Assembly: GCA_002313795.1 (NCBI GenBank)
Contig: DCCL01000180.1
Location: forward strand, 1 to 5,887
Direction: 5' to 3'
DNA from: Faecalibacterium prausnitzii
GTDB taxonomy: Bacteria > Bacillota > Clostridia > Oscillospirales > Ruminococcaceae
DNA length: 5,887 nucleotides
This document shows, one piece after another, positions 1 to 5,048 of the stretch. The notes below the pieces were generated by a model that saw nothing but the letters and a program-made list of their open reading frames with translations, had not been told where the DNA came from and did not search any database. Made by a program: the position numbers and the translations under genes. Position 1 is the first letter of the stretch. Each line of letters begins with the position of its first letter.

Positions 1-17
1 TGAATCATAGGTAAAAA

Positions 18-56
18 GAAAGCACCTGGAAACGTAAGTTTCCGGGTGCTTTTCGC
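18..56. terminator. Strong hairpin terminator, probably bidirectional
   Basis: A 15-bp stem (19-33 with 38-52, one G-T wobble) closes a GTAA loop. On the minus strand the stem runs into CTTTCTTTTT, a good U-tract, so it can end the two-component operon that stops at 210. On the plus strand the tail is TTTTCGCTTTA, so it may also end a gene lying left of the window. The assignment to either gene is inferred from position. Confidence 0.75.
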
Positions 57-60
57 TTTA

Positions 61-209
61 CTGTAACAGATTCATTGCGAAACCATTTGAATGGTGGATT
101 ATCTAATATTCATTATAAAGGGATATATCTTCTGCTGCCAACATCCGTTTCGCAAAAGCTTTCCGGACACGTCAGTAATTTCCCTCTTCGGGGAAAACAG
201 TCAAAGTCA
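61..209. other. Non-coding gap downstream of the histidine kinase
   Basis: No supported gene. The stretch is more AT-rich than its neighbours. It contains a perfect 9-bp inverted repeat (TTGCGAAAC at 75-83 with GTTTCGCAA at 147-155), a small CCATT-TG-AATGG dyad at 83-94 and a weak TTTCCC/GGGAAA hairpin at 179-196. On the minus strand this is the probable 3' untranslated stretch between the kinase stop and the terminator at 18-56. Confidence 0.5.
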
Positions 210-1559
210 TCAGGCTTTGCCTGAGAGGAATATGGGAAATAACAACGTGATGCAGAACTGCTTTTCATTCTGCTCGACGCGGCATTCCGCCTGCATCTTC
301 TTCATCATGGTCTCGATGCTGCCAAGACCCACTTTCGTGCTGTCGGCGCGGTGCTGGCCGGGAAGGATGCCGTTGGCAAAGGCGAGGCCCACCCGGCCTT
401 CTTCCTTGACGAATCGGATGGAGACGTCCTGTGCCGGGTCGGCGTACTTGAGAAGATTGGAGGTGATGTTGTCGAGGATGCGGTGGACGTACTGCTCTTT
501 TACAGTGAGGGTGTCGTCCTCACTGCCCAGTTCCAGCGCACAGGCAAAGCCCCGCTCCTGTAATTCGCCCACCATCTCGGTGAGAGGCTCTTCGAAGATC
601 TGGGAGAACCGGGCAGGCGGGTCGAGGACGGCTACCGTGTCCCGGGTGACGAGGGCATATTCAAAGAGGTTGTCCGACAGCTGCTTGAGCTGCCGGGCTT
701 TGGTGTCGATTTTGGCGAGGTAGTCTTCCGCCTGAGCCATGGTCTCATACCGGTGGCTGCGGAGGATCTCGGTATAGAGCAGCAGGGTGGTCAGCGGGGT
801 GCGCAGGTCATGGCTCATCTCGGTGATGAGGTTCTTCACCTTGGCAGCGGCGGCAGCTTCGTCCTCGTGCTGCTGGCGGAGAGTGAGCCGCATGGAATCG
901 AGACTGGAGGCCAGGGTAGTCAGTTCGTCGCTGCCCTGCACGGTAATGGGGTGGTCGAGGTCGCCGCCCTCCATGGCCTGAATCTCTTCGCTGAGCCGAA
1001 CGATATACTGGACGATGCCCCGGCTCCCCCAGAGGAAGAAGAGGGGAAATGCCGCGAGGGTGAGCAGGAGCAGGATATCACAGCCGGTGCCGTAGTAGGC
1101 ATCCAGACCGTTGTAGTAGAGCAGAGCGGTGAGCTCCCCATCCGAGAAGGTAAGGGTGTAGACCGGTGCCCACTCGTAGAAGGGGCCGTGCTGCTGGCCA
1201 TCGGTCAGCTGGGGGTCTTCCGGGTCATCTTTGTAATAGTGCCGGGGAGCGTAGGAGGAGTAGATGAGCCGCTGGTCCCGATAGAGCTCCAACAGATTGT
1301 AGCGATGGTCCCGGGTCCAGTTGGTGAGTTTTTTGATGTCGGTGCTGGCAAGACCGTTCTCTGTGATGTAGGATTGCAGTTCGTCGATCTGCCGCTGGCT
1401 GGCTCTGGCTTGCACTTCGGGCTGGTCGAAGTAGTAGCGCAGGCCCTTGTTGAGAGCTGCCTGCAGGACCATCAGCAGCAGAAAACTGGCCAGCCCCGAC
1501 AGGGCAATGAGCTGGATGAACTGGGCCGCAAGGCCGTGGTGCTTCTCAGACGCTGCCAT
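210..1559 (-). CDS. Membrane sensor histidine kinase (VanS-like, OmpR-partner type)
   Basis: This is a 449-residue two-component sensor that should autophosphorylate on His and pass phosphate to the regulator encoded just upstream. Order of parts: a membrane helix at about residues 13-33, an extracellular sensor loop of about 125 residues (34-158), a second helix at about 160-178, a HAMP linker at about 180-230, a HisKA domain with the H-box EMSHDLRTPLT (phospho-acceptor His250), and a HATPase_c domain with an N-box at 363-372 (DNITSNLLKY). The G1 box is not a canonical DxGxG; the matching place reads FANGI (394-398), and a G2-like KVGLGS lies at 409-414. This divergent ATP lid is seen in some Firmicutes VanS-like kinases. 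The ATG at 1559 follows AGGAGG within the end of the regulator gene, and the two genes overlap by 14 bases, suggesting translational coupling. The stimulus is not readable from the sequence. Confidence 0.9.
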   Translation of the reverse strand: MAASEKHHGLAAQFIQLIALSGLASFLLLMVLQAALNKGLRYYFDQPEVQARASQRQIDELQSYITENGLASTDIKKLTNWTRDHRYNLLELYRDQRLIYSSYAPRHYYKDDPEDPQLTDGQQHGPFYEWAPVYTLTFSDGELTALLYYNGLDAYYGTGCDILLLLTLAAFPLFFLWGSRGIVQYIVRLSEEIQAMEGGDLDHPITVQGSDELTTLASSLDSMRLTLRQQHEDEAAAAAKVKNLITEMSHDLRTPLTTLLLYTEILRSHRYETMAQAEDYLAKIDTKARQLKQLSDNLFEYALVTRDTVAVLDPPARFSQIFEEPLTEMVGELQERGFACALELGSEDDTLTVKEQYVHRILDNITSNLLKYADPAQDVSIRFVKEEGRVGLAFANGILPGQHRADSTKVGLGSIETMMKKMQAECRVEQNEKQFCITLLFPIFLSGKA

Positions 1560-2281
1560 TGCTCTCCTCCTGCGGGGCGAACCGGTAGCCCTTGCCCCAG
1601 ACGGTGCAGATGCGGGTAGGGTTCTGGGGGTTCTGCTCCACCTTCATCCGCAGGTTGCGGATGTGCACCATGACAGTGCCGTTGGAGACATAGAAATAGG
1701 GCTCGCCCCACACCGTCTCGTAGATGACCTGCACCGGGAAGATGCGCTGGGGACTCTGCATCAACAGACGGAGGATCTTGTACTCGGTCTCGGTGAGGTC
1801 GGCTTCGCGGCCATCCACCCACACCCGGTTGCAGTCCAGTGCCAGCCGCACCCCGTGGAGTTCCAGCATCTGGTCATCGGGCTGATGTGCTCCGGGCCCG
1901 GCCTGGTCTTTGCCCTGATATACGCAGTACCGGCGCAGCAGTGCCTTGACCCGGGCGCTGAGCTCTGCAAAGGAGAAGGGCTTGGCCAGATAGTCGTCGC
2001 CGCCTGCGGTCAGGCCCAAGCAGCTTGTCGGACTCCTGAGATTTTGCGGTGAGGAAGAGGATGGGTACTGTGCTGGTCTTGCGGATCTCTTCACACACCC
2101 GCAGACCGCTCATGCCGGGCATCATGATGTCGAGGATAACGAGGTCTACTTCCGGCGAGAGCAGCTGAAGGGCCCGGGGCCCGTTTTCTGCTTCGAGAAT
2201 GGAGTATCCCTCCCCGGAGAGAAGGATACGCACGCCGTCCCGGATATCGGGGTCGTCCTCTACGATGAGAATGGTCTGCAT
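1546..2281 (-). pseudogene. OmpR/PhoB-family response regulator, broken by a one-base frameshift
   Basis: Read with one base removed, this is a 244-residue winged-helix response regulator, the expected partner of the downstream kinase. The receiver has the acidic pair Glu8/Asp9/Asp10, the phospho-acceptor Asp51 (LDIMMPG), Thr78 and Lys100 (YLAKPFSF). The DNA-binding domain covers about residues 140-240 and ends in the typical TVWGKGYRF. As given, the frame from ATG 2281 leaves the receiver after Leu88-Gly89 and runs as Arg-rich nonsense to a stop near 1874. The original frame resumes with LTAGGDDY. The cause is an extra C within CCC at 2015-2017 (GGG on the coding strand; GG would restore the frame). 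Everything else looks intact, so this is either a recent mutation, a sequencing error or, less likely, a +1 recoding site. A modest ribosome site (AGGA, about 8 bases before ATG) precedes it. Confidence 0.85.
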
Positions 2282-2343
2282 GATTCGTTCCTGCCTTTCG
2301 TGTTTCTGGTCTCAGTATAGCAGATTTTTGCCGCTTTGGGCAC

Positions 2344-2373
2344 AGCATACCACAGACTTCTTGGGATTTTGAA
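2344..2373 (-). promoter_or_regulatory. Candidate promoter for the two-component operon
   Basis: On the minus strand an extended -10 (TGG then TATGCT, at 2352-2344) lies 18 bases after TTCAAA (2373-2368), which matches the -35 consensus at four of six places. Transcription would begin near 2337, leaving a leader of roughly 55 bases. A second TATACT at 2319-2314 has no good -35. Placement is by eye. Confidence 0.4.
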
Positions 2374-2400
2374 AAGAAAATTCGAAAGATTTCTTAAGAT
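2371..2400 (-). promoter_or_regulatory. Candidate response-regulator operator (direct repeats)
   Basis: Minus-strand half-sites TCTTAAGA and TCTTTCGA begin 10 bases apart, and a third TCTT follows 12 bases later. OmpR/PhoB regulators typically bind direct repeats spaced about one helical turn, often next to the -35 of their own operon, and that is where these sit. The link to this regulator is inferred; TTAAGA-type words can occur by chance in AT-rich promoter DNA. Confidence 0.3.
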
Positions 2401-2445
2401 ATTGTTCCGGCAGTCCATCAGGTCTCCGTTTTTTGCGGATTTGGC

Positions 2446-2475
2446 TTGACGGAACAGGGCTGTTTGTGCTATTTT
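2446..2475 (+). promoter_or_regulatory. Sigma-70 type promoter for the MORN-repeat gene
   Basis: TTGACG (2446-2451) and TATTTT (2470-2475) are separated by 18 bases. The predicted start of transcription is near 2482, giving a leader of about 37 bases that contains the AAGGAG ribosome site at 2507-2512. It is divergent from the two-component operon, so the regulator could influence both genes if its operator call is right. Confidence 0.55.
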
Positions 2476-2518
2476 CAAAGAAACACTTTAATAGGTGTCG
2501 GAACGGAAGGAGAAAACT

Positions 2519-3388
2519 ATGGACTACAAAAAGAAGATGTCCTCGGCAGCTGCTGCGGTGGTGTTTGCAGCGGCAGCCTTTACCGGTGTCACTCTCCCGG
2601 CAAAAAGCATACAGTCACCGCTGACCCCGGCGGCACAGGTGCAGGAGCATCCTGCTGAAAGCAAAGGAACGGTCAGACCTTCCGTGACATCCGGCCGTGC
2701 AGTGTTCCGCAGCATCGACGACACTGCCACGGCGCAGCTTGAGACTGTGACCAATATGGAGATGACAGCGCCGGGCGAAAATGAGAATCTCCATGCGCTC
2801 TATACCGGTCAGGTGCTCAACGGTCTGCCCCATGGTCAGGGACGGCTGGTGTACGATAATGGCACGGTATACGAGGGCAGCTGGGCCAACGGCATGGAAG
2901 AAGGTCAGGGCACGATGAACTATGCCAGCGGTAACACCTATACCGGCAGTTACCATCAGGCGCTCCGCAACGGTCAGGGCACCTATGTTTATGCCACAGG
3001 AGAGGTCTATACCGGAAACTGGACCAATGACAAATACAACGGTCAGGGCACGCTTAGTTATACCAACGGCGATGTCTATACCGGCAGCTGGTCTAATGGG
3101 GCACGGGTGAATGGCACCATGACCTACGCCAACGGCAACGTCTATACTGGCGGCTGGCAGAATAAAAAGAGGTCTGGTCAGGGCACGATGTGGTATGCCA
3201 ATGGGGAACAGTATACGGGTGGTTTCAGCTTAGGCTGCCGAAATGGTCAGGGTGAATATTACTACAAGAACGGCGACTATTACACTGGTGGATGGAGGAG
3301 CGATAAGCGCCATGGAAATGGAACGCTCTACTGCGCTGACGGCACGGTAAAAACGGGCTGGTGGGTTGACGACCACTTCATCAAATGA
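2519..3388 (+). CDS. Secreted MORN-repeat protein
   Basis: A 289-residue protein. The start chosen is ATG 2519 because AAGGAG lies 6 bases upstream; an in-frame GTG at 2495 lacks such a site. Residues 1 to about 28 form a signal peptide: a basic MDYKKK, then an Ala/Val-rich hydrophobic core, ending around TLPAKS. A low-complexity Pro/Thr/Ala-rich linker (about 30-90) follows. From Tyr95 there are eight MORN units of 22-23 residues (YTG-W-NG-GQGT-Y-NGD pattern) and a partial ninth at the C-terminus. No membrane anchor, LPXTG signal or catalytic domain is visible, so it is probably exported and released or loosely held. MORN repeats are known as lipid- or protein-binding beta-hairpin stacks; in bacteria their role is mostly unassigned, and none is claimed here. 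Confidence 0.85.
   Translation: MDYKKKMSSAAAAVVFAAAAFTGVTLPAKSIQSPLTPAAQVQEHPAESKGTVRPSVTSGRAVFRSIDDTATAQLETVTNMEMTAPGENENLHALYTGQVLNGLPHGQGRLVYDNGTVYEGSWANGMEEGQGTMNYASGNTYTGSYHQALRNGQGTYVYATGEVYTGNWTNDKYNGQGTLSYTNGDVYTGSWSNGARVNGTMTYANGNVYTGGWQNKKRSGQGTMWYANGEQYTGGFSLGCRNGQGEYYYKNGDYYTGGWRSDKRHGNGTLYCADGTVKTGWWVDDHFIK
2801..3349 (+). repeat. Eight tandem MORN-coding units of 66-69 bp
   Basis: Units begin at codons for residues 95, 118, 141, 164, 187, 209, 232 and 255. All are 69 bp except the fifth, which is one codon short (VNGT in place of the usual NGQGT). The word GGTCAGGGCAC recurs in units two, three, four and six, so the array is conserved at DNA as well as protein level. Such an array is a likely site for unit gain or loss by recombination. 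Confidence 0.8.
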
Positions 3389-3397
3389 GCGAGAGCC

Positions 3398-3448
3398 TGA
3401 TAGCAGTTTGCGTTTTTAACGCACAAACAGCATCTGCAAACTGCATAT
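3398..3448. repeat. Perfect 9-bp dyad after the MORN gene, with a competing inner hairpin
   Basis: GCAGTTTGC (3403-3411) pairs with GCAAACTGC (3436-3444). With one bulge the stem extends outward through GAT/ATC to about 13 pairs. Inside the left arm, GCGTT (3410-3414) can instead pair with AACGC (3418-3422) across a TTT loop. The structure starts about 14 bases after the MORN stop, and no good U-tract follows it. Confidence 0.5.
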
Positions 3449-3494
3449 CGCAAATAGGCCGTTTTGTGAGGCGTTATTTGTGAAAATTGCGATA
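3446..3494. repeat. Second dyad nested around a smaller stem
   Basis: TATCGCAA (3446-3453) pairs perfectly with TTGCGATA (3487-3494). Inside and slightly overlapping, CAAATA (3451-3456) pairs with TATTTG (3475-3480) and GCC with GGC. The left arm shares three bases with the preceding dyad, so the structures could exclude one another. The function is unknown. Confidence 0.4.
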
Positions 3495-3536
3495 GAAGCC
3501 GTTTTCATATTGCACACCGCCCGGACGGCTTTTTTG
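3495..3536 (+). terminator. Probable rho-independent terminator of the MORN gene
   Basis: AAGCCGT (3496-3502) pairs with ACGGCTT (3525-3531), extended by two G-T pairs, around a loop of 18 bases, and is followed by a six-T run (3530-3535). The loop is longer than usual, but the T-run is convincing. It lies 107 bases after the MORN stop. Confidence 0.55.
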
Positions 3537-3685
3537 CTCCCATCCGGCGTTGATTTCTCTTATGATCCGTCAGGCTCACTGTGGAAAATCGCCTTGTCTG
3601 GAAGCAAAAATTCTCGTCGTCCGGCGTACTCTGCTTACGAAAACAGCTTCTTATCCATAAAATATAAAACGGGAGGAAACCTGTC
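3537..3685 (+). promoter_or_regulatory. Leader region of the dehydrogenase, promoter not clear
   Basis: The terminator upstream implies that the dehydrogenase has its own promoter here. AT-rich TAAAATATAAAA (3658-3669) is -10-like, but it sits so close to the ribosome site that a transcript would barely include it. TATGAT (3560-3565) has no good -35. The ribosome site GGGAGG (3671-3676), 9 bases before the ATG, is the only firm element. Confidence 0.3.
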
Positions 3686-4726
3686 ATGTCGAATGTGACT
3701 CCGAAGAAAGTTCTGGTCAGCCTGCCCCTGCGGGACGAGCACCGGGCTGCGCTGGCCGCTGCCGTGCCGGAGTATGAGTTCCGGTTCGACCAGATCACCA
3801 ATTTCAACACCCTTGAGGGCGCGAAGCTGGAAGATGTGCTCTGGGCCGACCTCATTCTGGGCAATGTACCCGTGAGCATGATAAGCCAGAACAAGCATGT
3901 GGAGTGGTTCCAGTCCAACTCCGCAGGCCCGGATGCTTACCTCAAGCCCGGCGTCCTGCCCGAAAACTGCACTGTGACCAACGCCACCGGTGCCTACGGT
4001 CTGGCCATCAGCGAGTGGATGCTGGCCCTCTGGCTGGGCATCCAGAAAGACCTTTTCCTCTACCGGGACAACCAGAACCGCCACGAGTGGAAGCCCATCG
4101 ACCAGCGCCCCGTAAAGGGCATCACCGGCTCCCGGGTGCTCTGTGTGGGCATGGGCGATATTGGCTCCAACTTCGCCCGCAGGGCCCATCTGCTGGGTGC
4201 TGAGGTAGTGGGCGTCCGCCGCACTATCCACCCGGACACCCCCTGCCCGGACTACTGCACCAAGGTGATCGCCCAGAGTCAGCTGGACGAGGAGCTGCCC
4301 AAAGCAGACCTCATCGCCCTGAGCCTGCCCGGCACCGACGAGACTTACCATATGTTCAACGCGGAGCGGTTCGCCAAGTGCAAGGATGGTGCCATCCTCA
4401 TCAACGTGGGCCGGGGCACCACCGTGGACAGCGATGCTCTGGTGGACGCTCTGCGCAGCGGCAAGATCTTCGGCGCAGGTCTGGATGTCACCGACCCGGA
4501 GCCCCTGCCCGCCGACCATCCGCTTTGGGCTGAGCCGGGAGCCATCATCACGCCCCACAACTCCGGCAAGTTCAGTCTGCCCAAAACGCTGGACAACATC
4601 GTGGATATCTTCATCCACAACCTCAAGCGCTACGCCGCAGGCCAGCCGCTGGATAATCAGGTCAGCCGTAGCACCCGCTATGCCGCCGACCAGAACGGCG
4701 GACATCGGCTGGTAAGTACGATGTGA
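3686..4726 (+). CDS. D-isomer-specific 2-hydroxyacid dehydrogenase, NAD(P)-dependent
   Basis: A complete 346-residue cytosolic enzyme of the family that reversibly reduces 2-oxoacids such as glyoxylate, hydroxypyruvate or pyruvate to D-2-hydroxyacids. The Rossmann motif GMGDIG is at 155-160. The three catalytic residues are present: Arg243 (NVGRGT), Glu272 (DPEPLP) and His291 (TPHNSG). The SNSAGPD stretch at 77-83 is the substrate-loop region. After the second beta strand the sequence reads VRRT (177-180), lacking the Asp that usually selects NADH; basic residues here usually favour NADPH. The specific substrate cannot be read from the sequence. It appears monocistronic, with its own ribosome site and terminator. 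The C-terminal tail from about 325 is polar and may be variable. Confidence 0.9.
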   Translation: MSNVTPKKVLVSLPLRDEHRAALAAAVPEYEFRFDQITNFNTLEGAKLEDVLWADLILGNVPVSMISQNKHVEWFQSNSAGPDAYLKPGVLPENCTVTNATGAYGLAISEWMLALWLGIQKDLFLYRDNQNRHEWKPIDQRPVKGITGSRVLCVGMGDIGSNFARRAHLLGAEVVGVRRTIHPDTPCPDYCTKVIAQSQLDEELPKADLIALSLPGTDETYHMFNAERFAKCKDGAILINVGRGTTVDSDALVDALRSGKIFGAGLDVTDPEPLPADHPLWAEPGAIITPHNSGKFSLPKTLDNIVDIFIHNLKRYAAGQPLDNQVSRSTRYAADQNGGHRLVSTM

Positions 4727-4741
4727 CATCATAAAATAACA

Positions 4742-4780
4742 AGACCTCCGCAGATACCATTGTCTGCAGAGGTCTATTTT
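4742..4780. terminator. Terminator after the dehydrogenase
   Basis: A 13-position stem (4742-4754 with 4763-4775, one C-A mismatch on the plus strand, a wobble on the minus strand) begins 16 bases after the dehydrogenase stop and runs into TCTATTTT. On the minus strand the tail is TTGTTATTTTA, so it may also stop leftward read-through from the antisense promoter at 5021-5048. Confidence 0.7.
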
Positions 4781-4807
4781 GTCGAAATGCGGTTCACACC
4801 CGCTACT
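4779..4807 (+). promoter_or_regulatory. Weak candidate promoter for the toxin-like transcript
   Basis: TTGTCG (4779-4784) is followed after 17 bases by GCTACT (4802-4807), which matches -10 at only three positions. It would start a transcript near 4814, inside the 5' hairpin described next. No better plus-strand promoter was seen between the dehydrogenase terminator and the peptide start, so the true promoter may be weak or further upstream. Confidence 0.2.
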
Positions 4808-4825
4808 CCAGTGGAGAGGGGGGTG
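4797..4825 (+). promoter_or_regulatory. Hairpin that can bury the toxin ribosome site
   Basis: CACCC (4797-4801) can pair with GGGTG (4821-4825), and CTCCA (4806-4810) with TGGAG (4812-4816), in one imperfect stem. The purine-rich ribosome site (GGAGAGGGGGG, 4813-4823) lies in its 3' arm. Known Fst-type toxin mRNAs have a comparable 5' stem-loop that limits translation. That this one does so is inference, and the inner loop is tight. It would need a transcript starting before 4797. Confidence 0.4.
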
Positions 4826-4852
4826 GAAGAATGACGCCAATTATCTCGCTGT
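4820..4852 (+). repeat. Direct repeat copy 1, over the toxin start codon
   Basis: This copy and 4987-5016 share GGGGTG, AAG, AATGAC and the 13-base ATTATCTCGCTGT, differing by one substitution, a one-base indel and a four-base indel. It includes the end of the ribosome site, the ATG at 4831 and the first seven codons. Confidence 0.8.
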
Positions 4853-4899
4853 TGGTATCTGTCGTAGGAGATGTAATATCGCATTACATCTGCAAGTGA
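4831..4899 (+). CDS. Small hydrophobic Fst-like toxin peptide (interrupted at codon 23)
   Basis: An ATG preceded by a strong purine-rich ribosome site opens a 22-codon frame that begins MTPIISLLVSVVG and continues with a membrane-helix-like stretch to HYICK, then TGA (4897-4899). In the same frame after the stop the codons read LDRYEENRKHS and end at TAA (4933-4935), directly against the terminator stem. A hydrophobic helix, then Trp-Leu-Asp and a charged tail, is the pattern of Fst-type toxins, so TGA appears to replace a TGG Trp codon in a 34-residue peptide. Products could be a 22-residue truncated peptide, a readthrough form (the stop is followed by C, a leaky context) or nothing. Fst-type toxins act at the membrane of their own cell. 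Assignment rests on layout and residue pattern; a chance ORF cannot be excluded. Confidence 0.55.
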   Translation: MTPIISLLVSVVGDVISHYICK

Positions 4900-4930
4900 C
4901 TTGACAGGTACGAAGAGAACCGTAAGCATA

Positions 4931-5014
4931 GCTAAAAGAAGCCCCCTTTTGGAGAGGTAACTCCGAAGGGGGTTCTTCTTTCGCATGGGGTGAAAGTAAT
5001 GACATTATCTCGCT
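4931..5014 (-). ncRNA. Predicted antitoxin countertranscript RNA (RNA II-like)
   Basis: A transcript from the minus-strand promoter at 5021-5048 would start near 5014-5016 and end at the bidirectional terminator, about 80-85 nucleotides in all. Its first 30 or so bases are the complement of direct repeat copy 2, so they can pair in trans with the ribosome site and start codon of the toxin mRNA (copy 1). Its 3' end is fully complementary to the mRNA terminator. In pAD1 par, RNA II has the same layout and blocks Fst translation. No open frame with a ribosome site is seen in it. Confidence 0.55.
4934..4982. terminator. Strong bidirectional terminator shared by convergent transcripts
   Basis: AAAGAAG-CCCCCTT (4935-4948) pairs with AAGGGGG-TT-CTTCTTT (4966-4981), with a two-T bulge, and GGAG (4951-4954) pairs with CTCC (4961-4964) around AGGTAA, giving about 18 pairs. 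The core stem runs into TTCTTCTTT on the plus strand and CTTCTTTT on the minus strand, so it can stop transcripts from both sides. It follows the toxin frame directly and lies about 35 bases before the antisense 5' end. Confidence 0.8.
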
Positions 5015-5016
5015 GT
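4987..5016 (+). repeat. Direct repeat copy 2, at the 5' end of the antisense RNA
   Basis: It matches 4820-4852 but lacks GCCA after ATGAC, so any frame from its own ATG (4999-5001) stops after seven codons (MTLSRCL). It is therefore not a second toxin gene. Its use is best explained as the template for a trans-pairing segment of the antisense RNA. Confidence 0.75.
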
Positions 5017-5020
5017 CTTT

Positions 5021-5048
5021 AGTATAGCCGTCTGCCCCCAAAAGTCAA
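5021..5048 (-). promoter_or_regulatory. Near-consensus promoter driving the antisense RNA
   Basis: On the minus strand TTGACT (5048-5043) is followed after 16 bases by TATACT (5026-5021). This is the best promoter match in the window. It points away from the hybrid kinase stop into the toxin-like locus, where no minus-strand gene is convincing, and so implies a short non-coding transcript. Confidence 0.7.

Noticed and set aside
91..723. A 210-codon plus-strand frame over the start of the window
   Set aside because: Most of it is antisense to the kinase catalytic domain, with no family motif and no ribosome site; the kinase reads convincingly on the other strand.
753..1619. A long plus-strand frame antisense to the kinase
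   Set aside because: Composition is an echo of the GC-rich coding strand; no recognisable domain. The same holds for the minus-strand frame at 3635-4840 opposite the dehydrogenase.
2015..2017. Programmed +1 frameshift in the response regulator
   Set aside because: No known recoding signal, slow codon or stimulatory structure is evident, and this family does not use recoding; mutation or sequence error is simpler.
2495..2518. GTG start for the MORN protein eight codons upstream
   Set aside because: The AAGGAG site lies inside this stretch and is well spaced for ATG 2519; the GTG would also put extra charged residues before the signal peptide.
3403..3494. CRISPR array or attachment site
   Set aside because: The repeats are inverted, not regularly spaced direct repeats, and no cas, integrase or tRNA gene is present in the window.
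4774..4986. A 70-codon minus-strand frame whose start looks like a signal peptide
   Set aside because: It is antisense to the toxin-like peptide and runs through both terminator hairpins. No ribosome site precedes its ATG, and the hydrophobic stretch is a by-product of the complementary strand of the terminator and peptide.
4999..5022. A second toxin peptide starting at direct repeat copy 2
   Set aside because: The four-base deletion shifts the frame and it stops after seven codons; the opposing promoter also begins right there.
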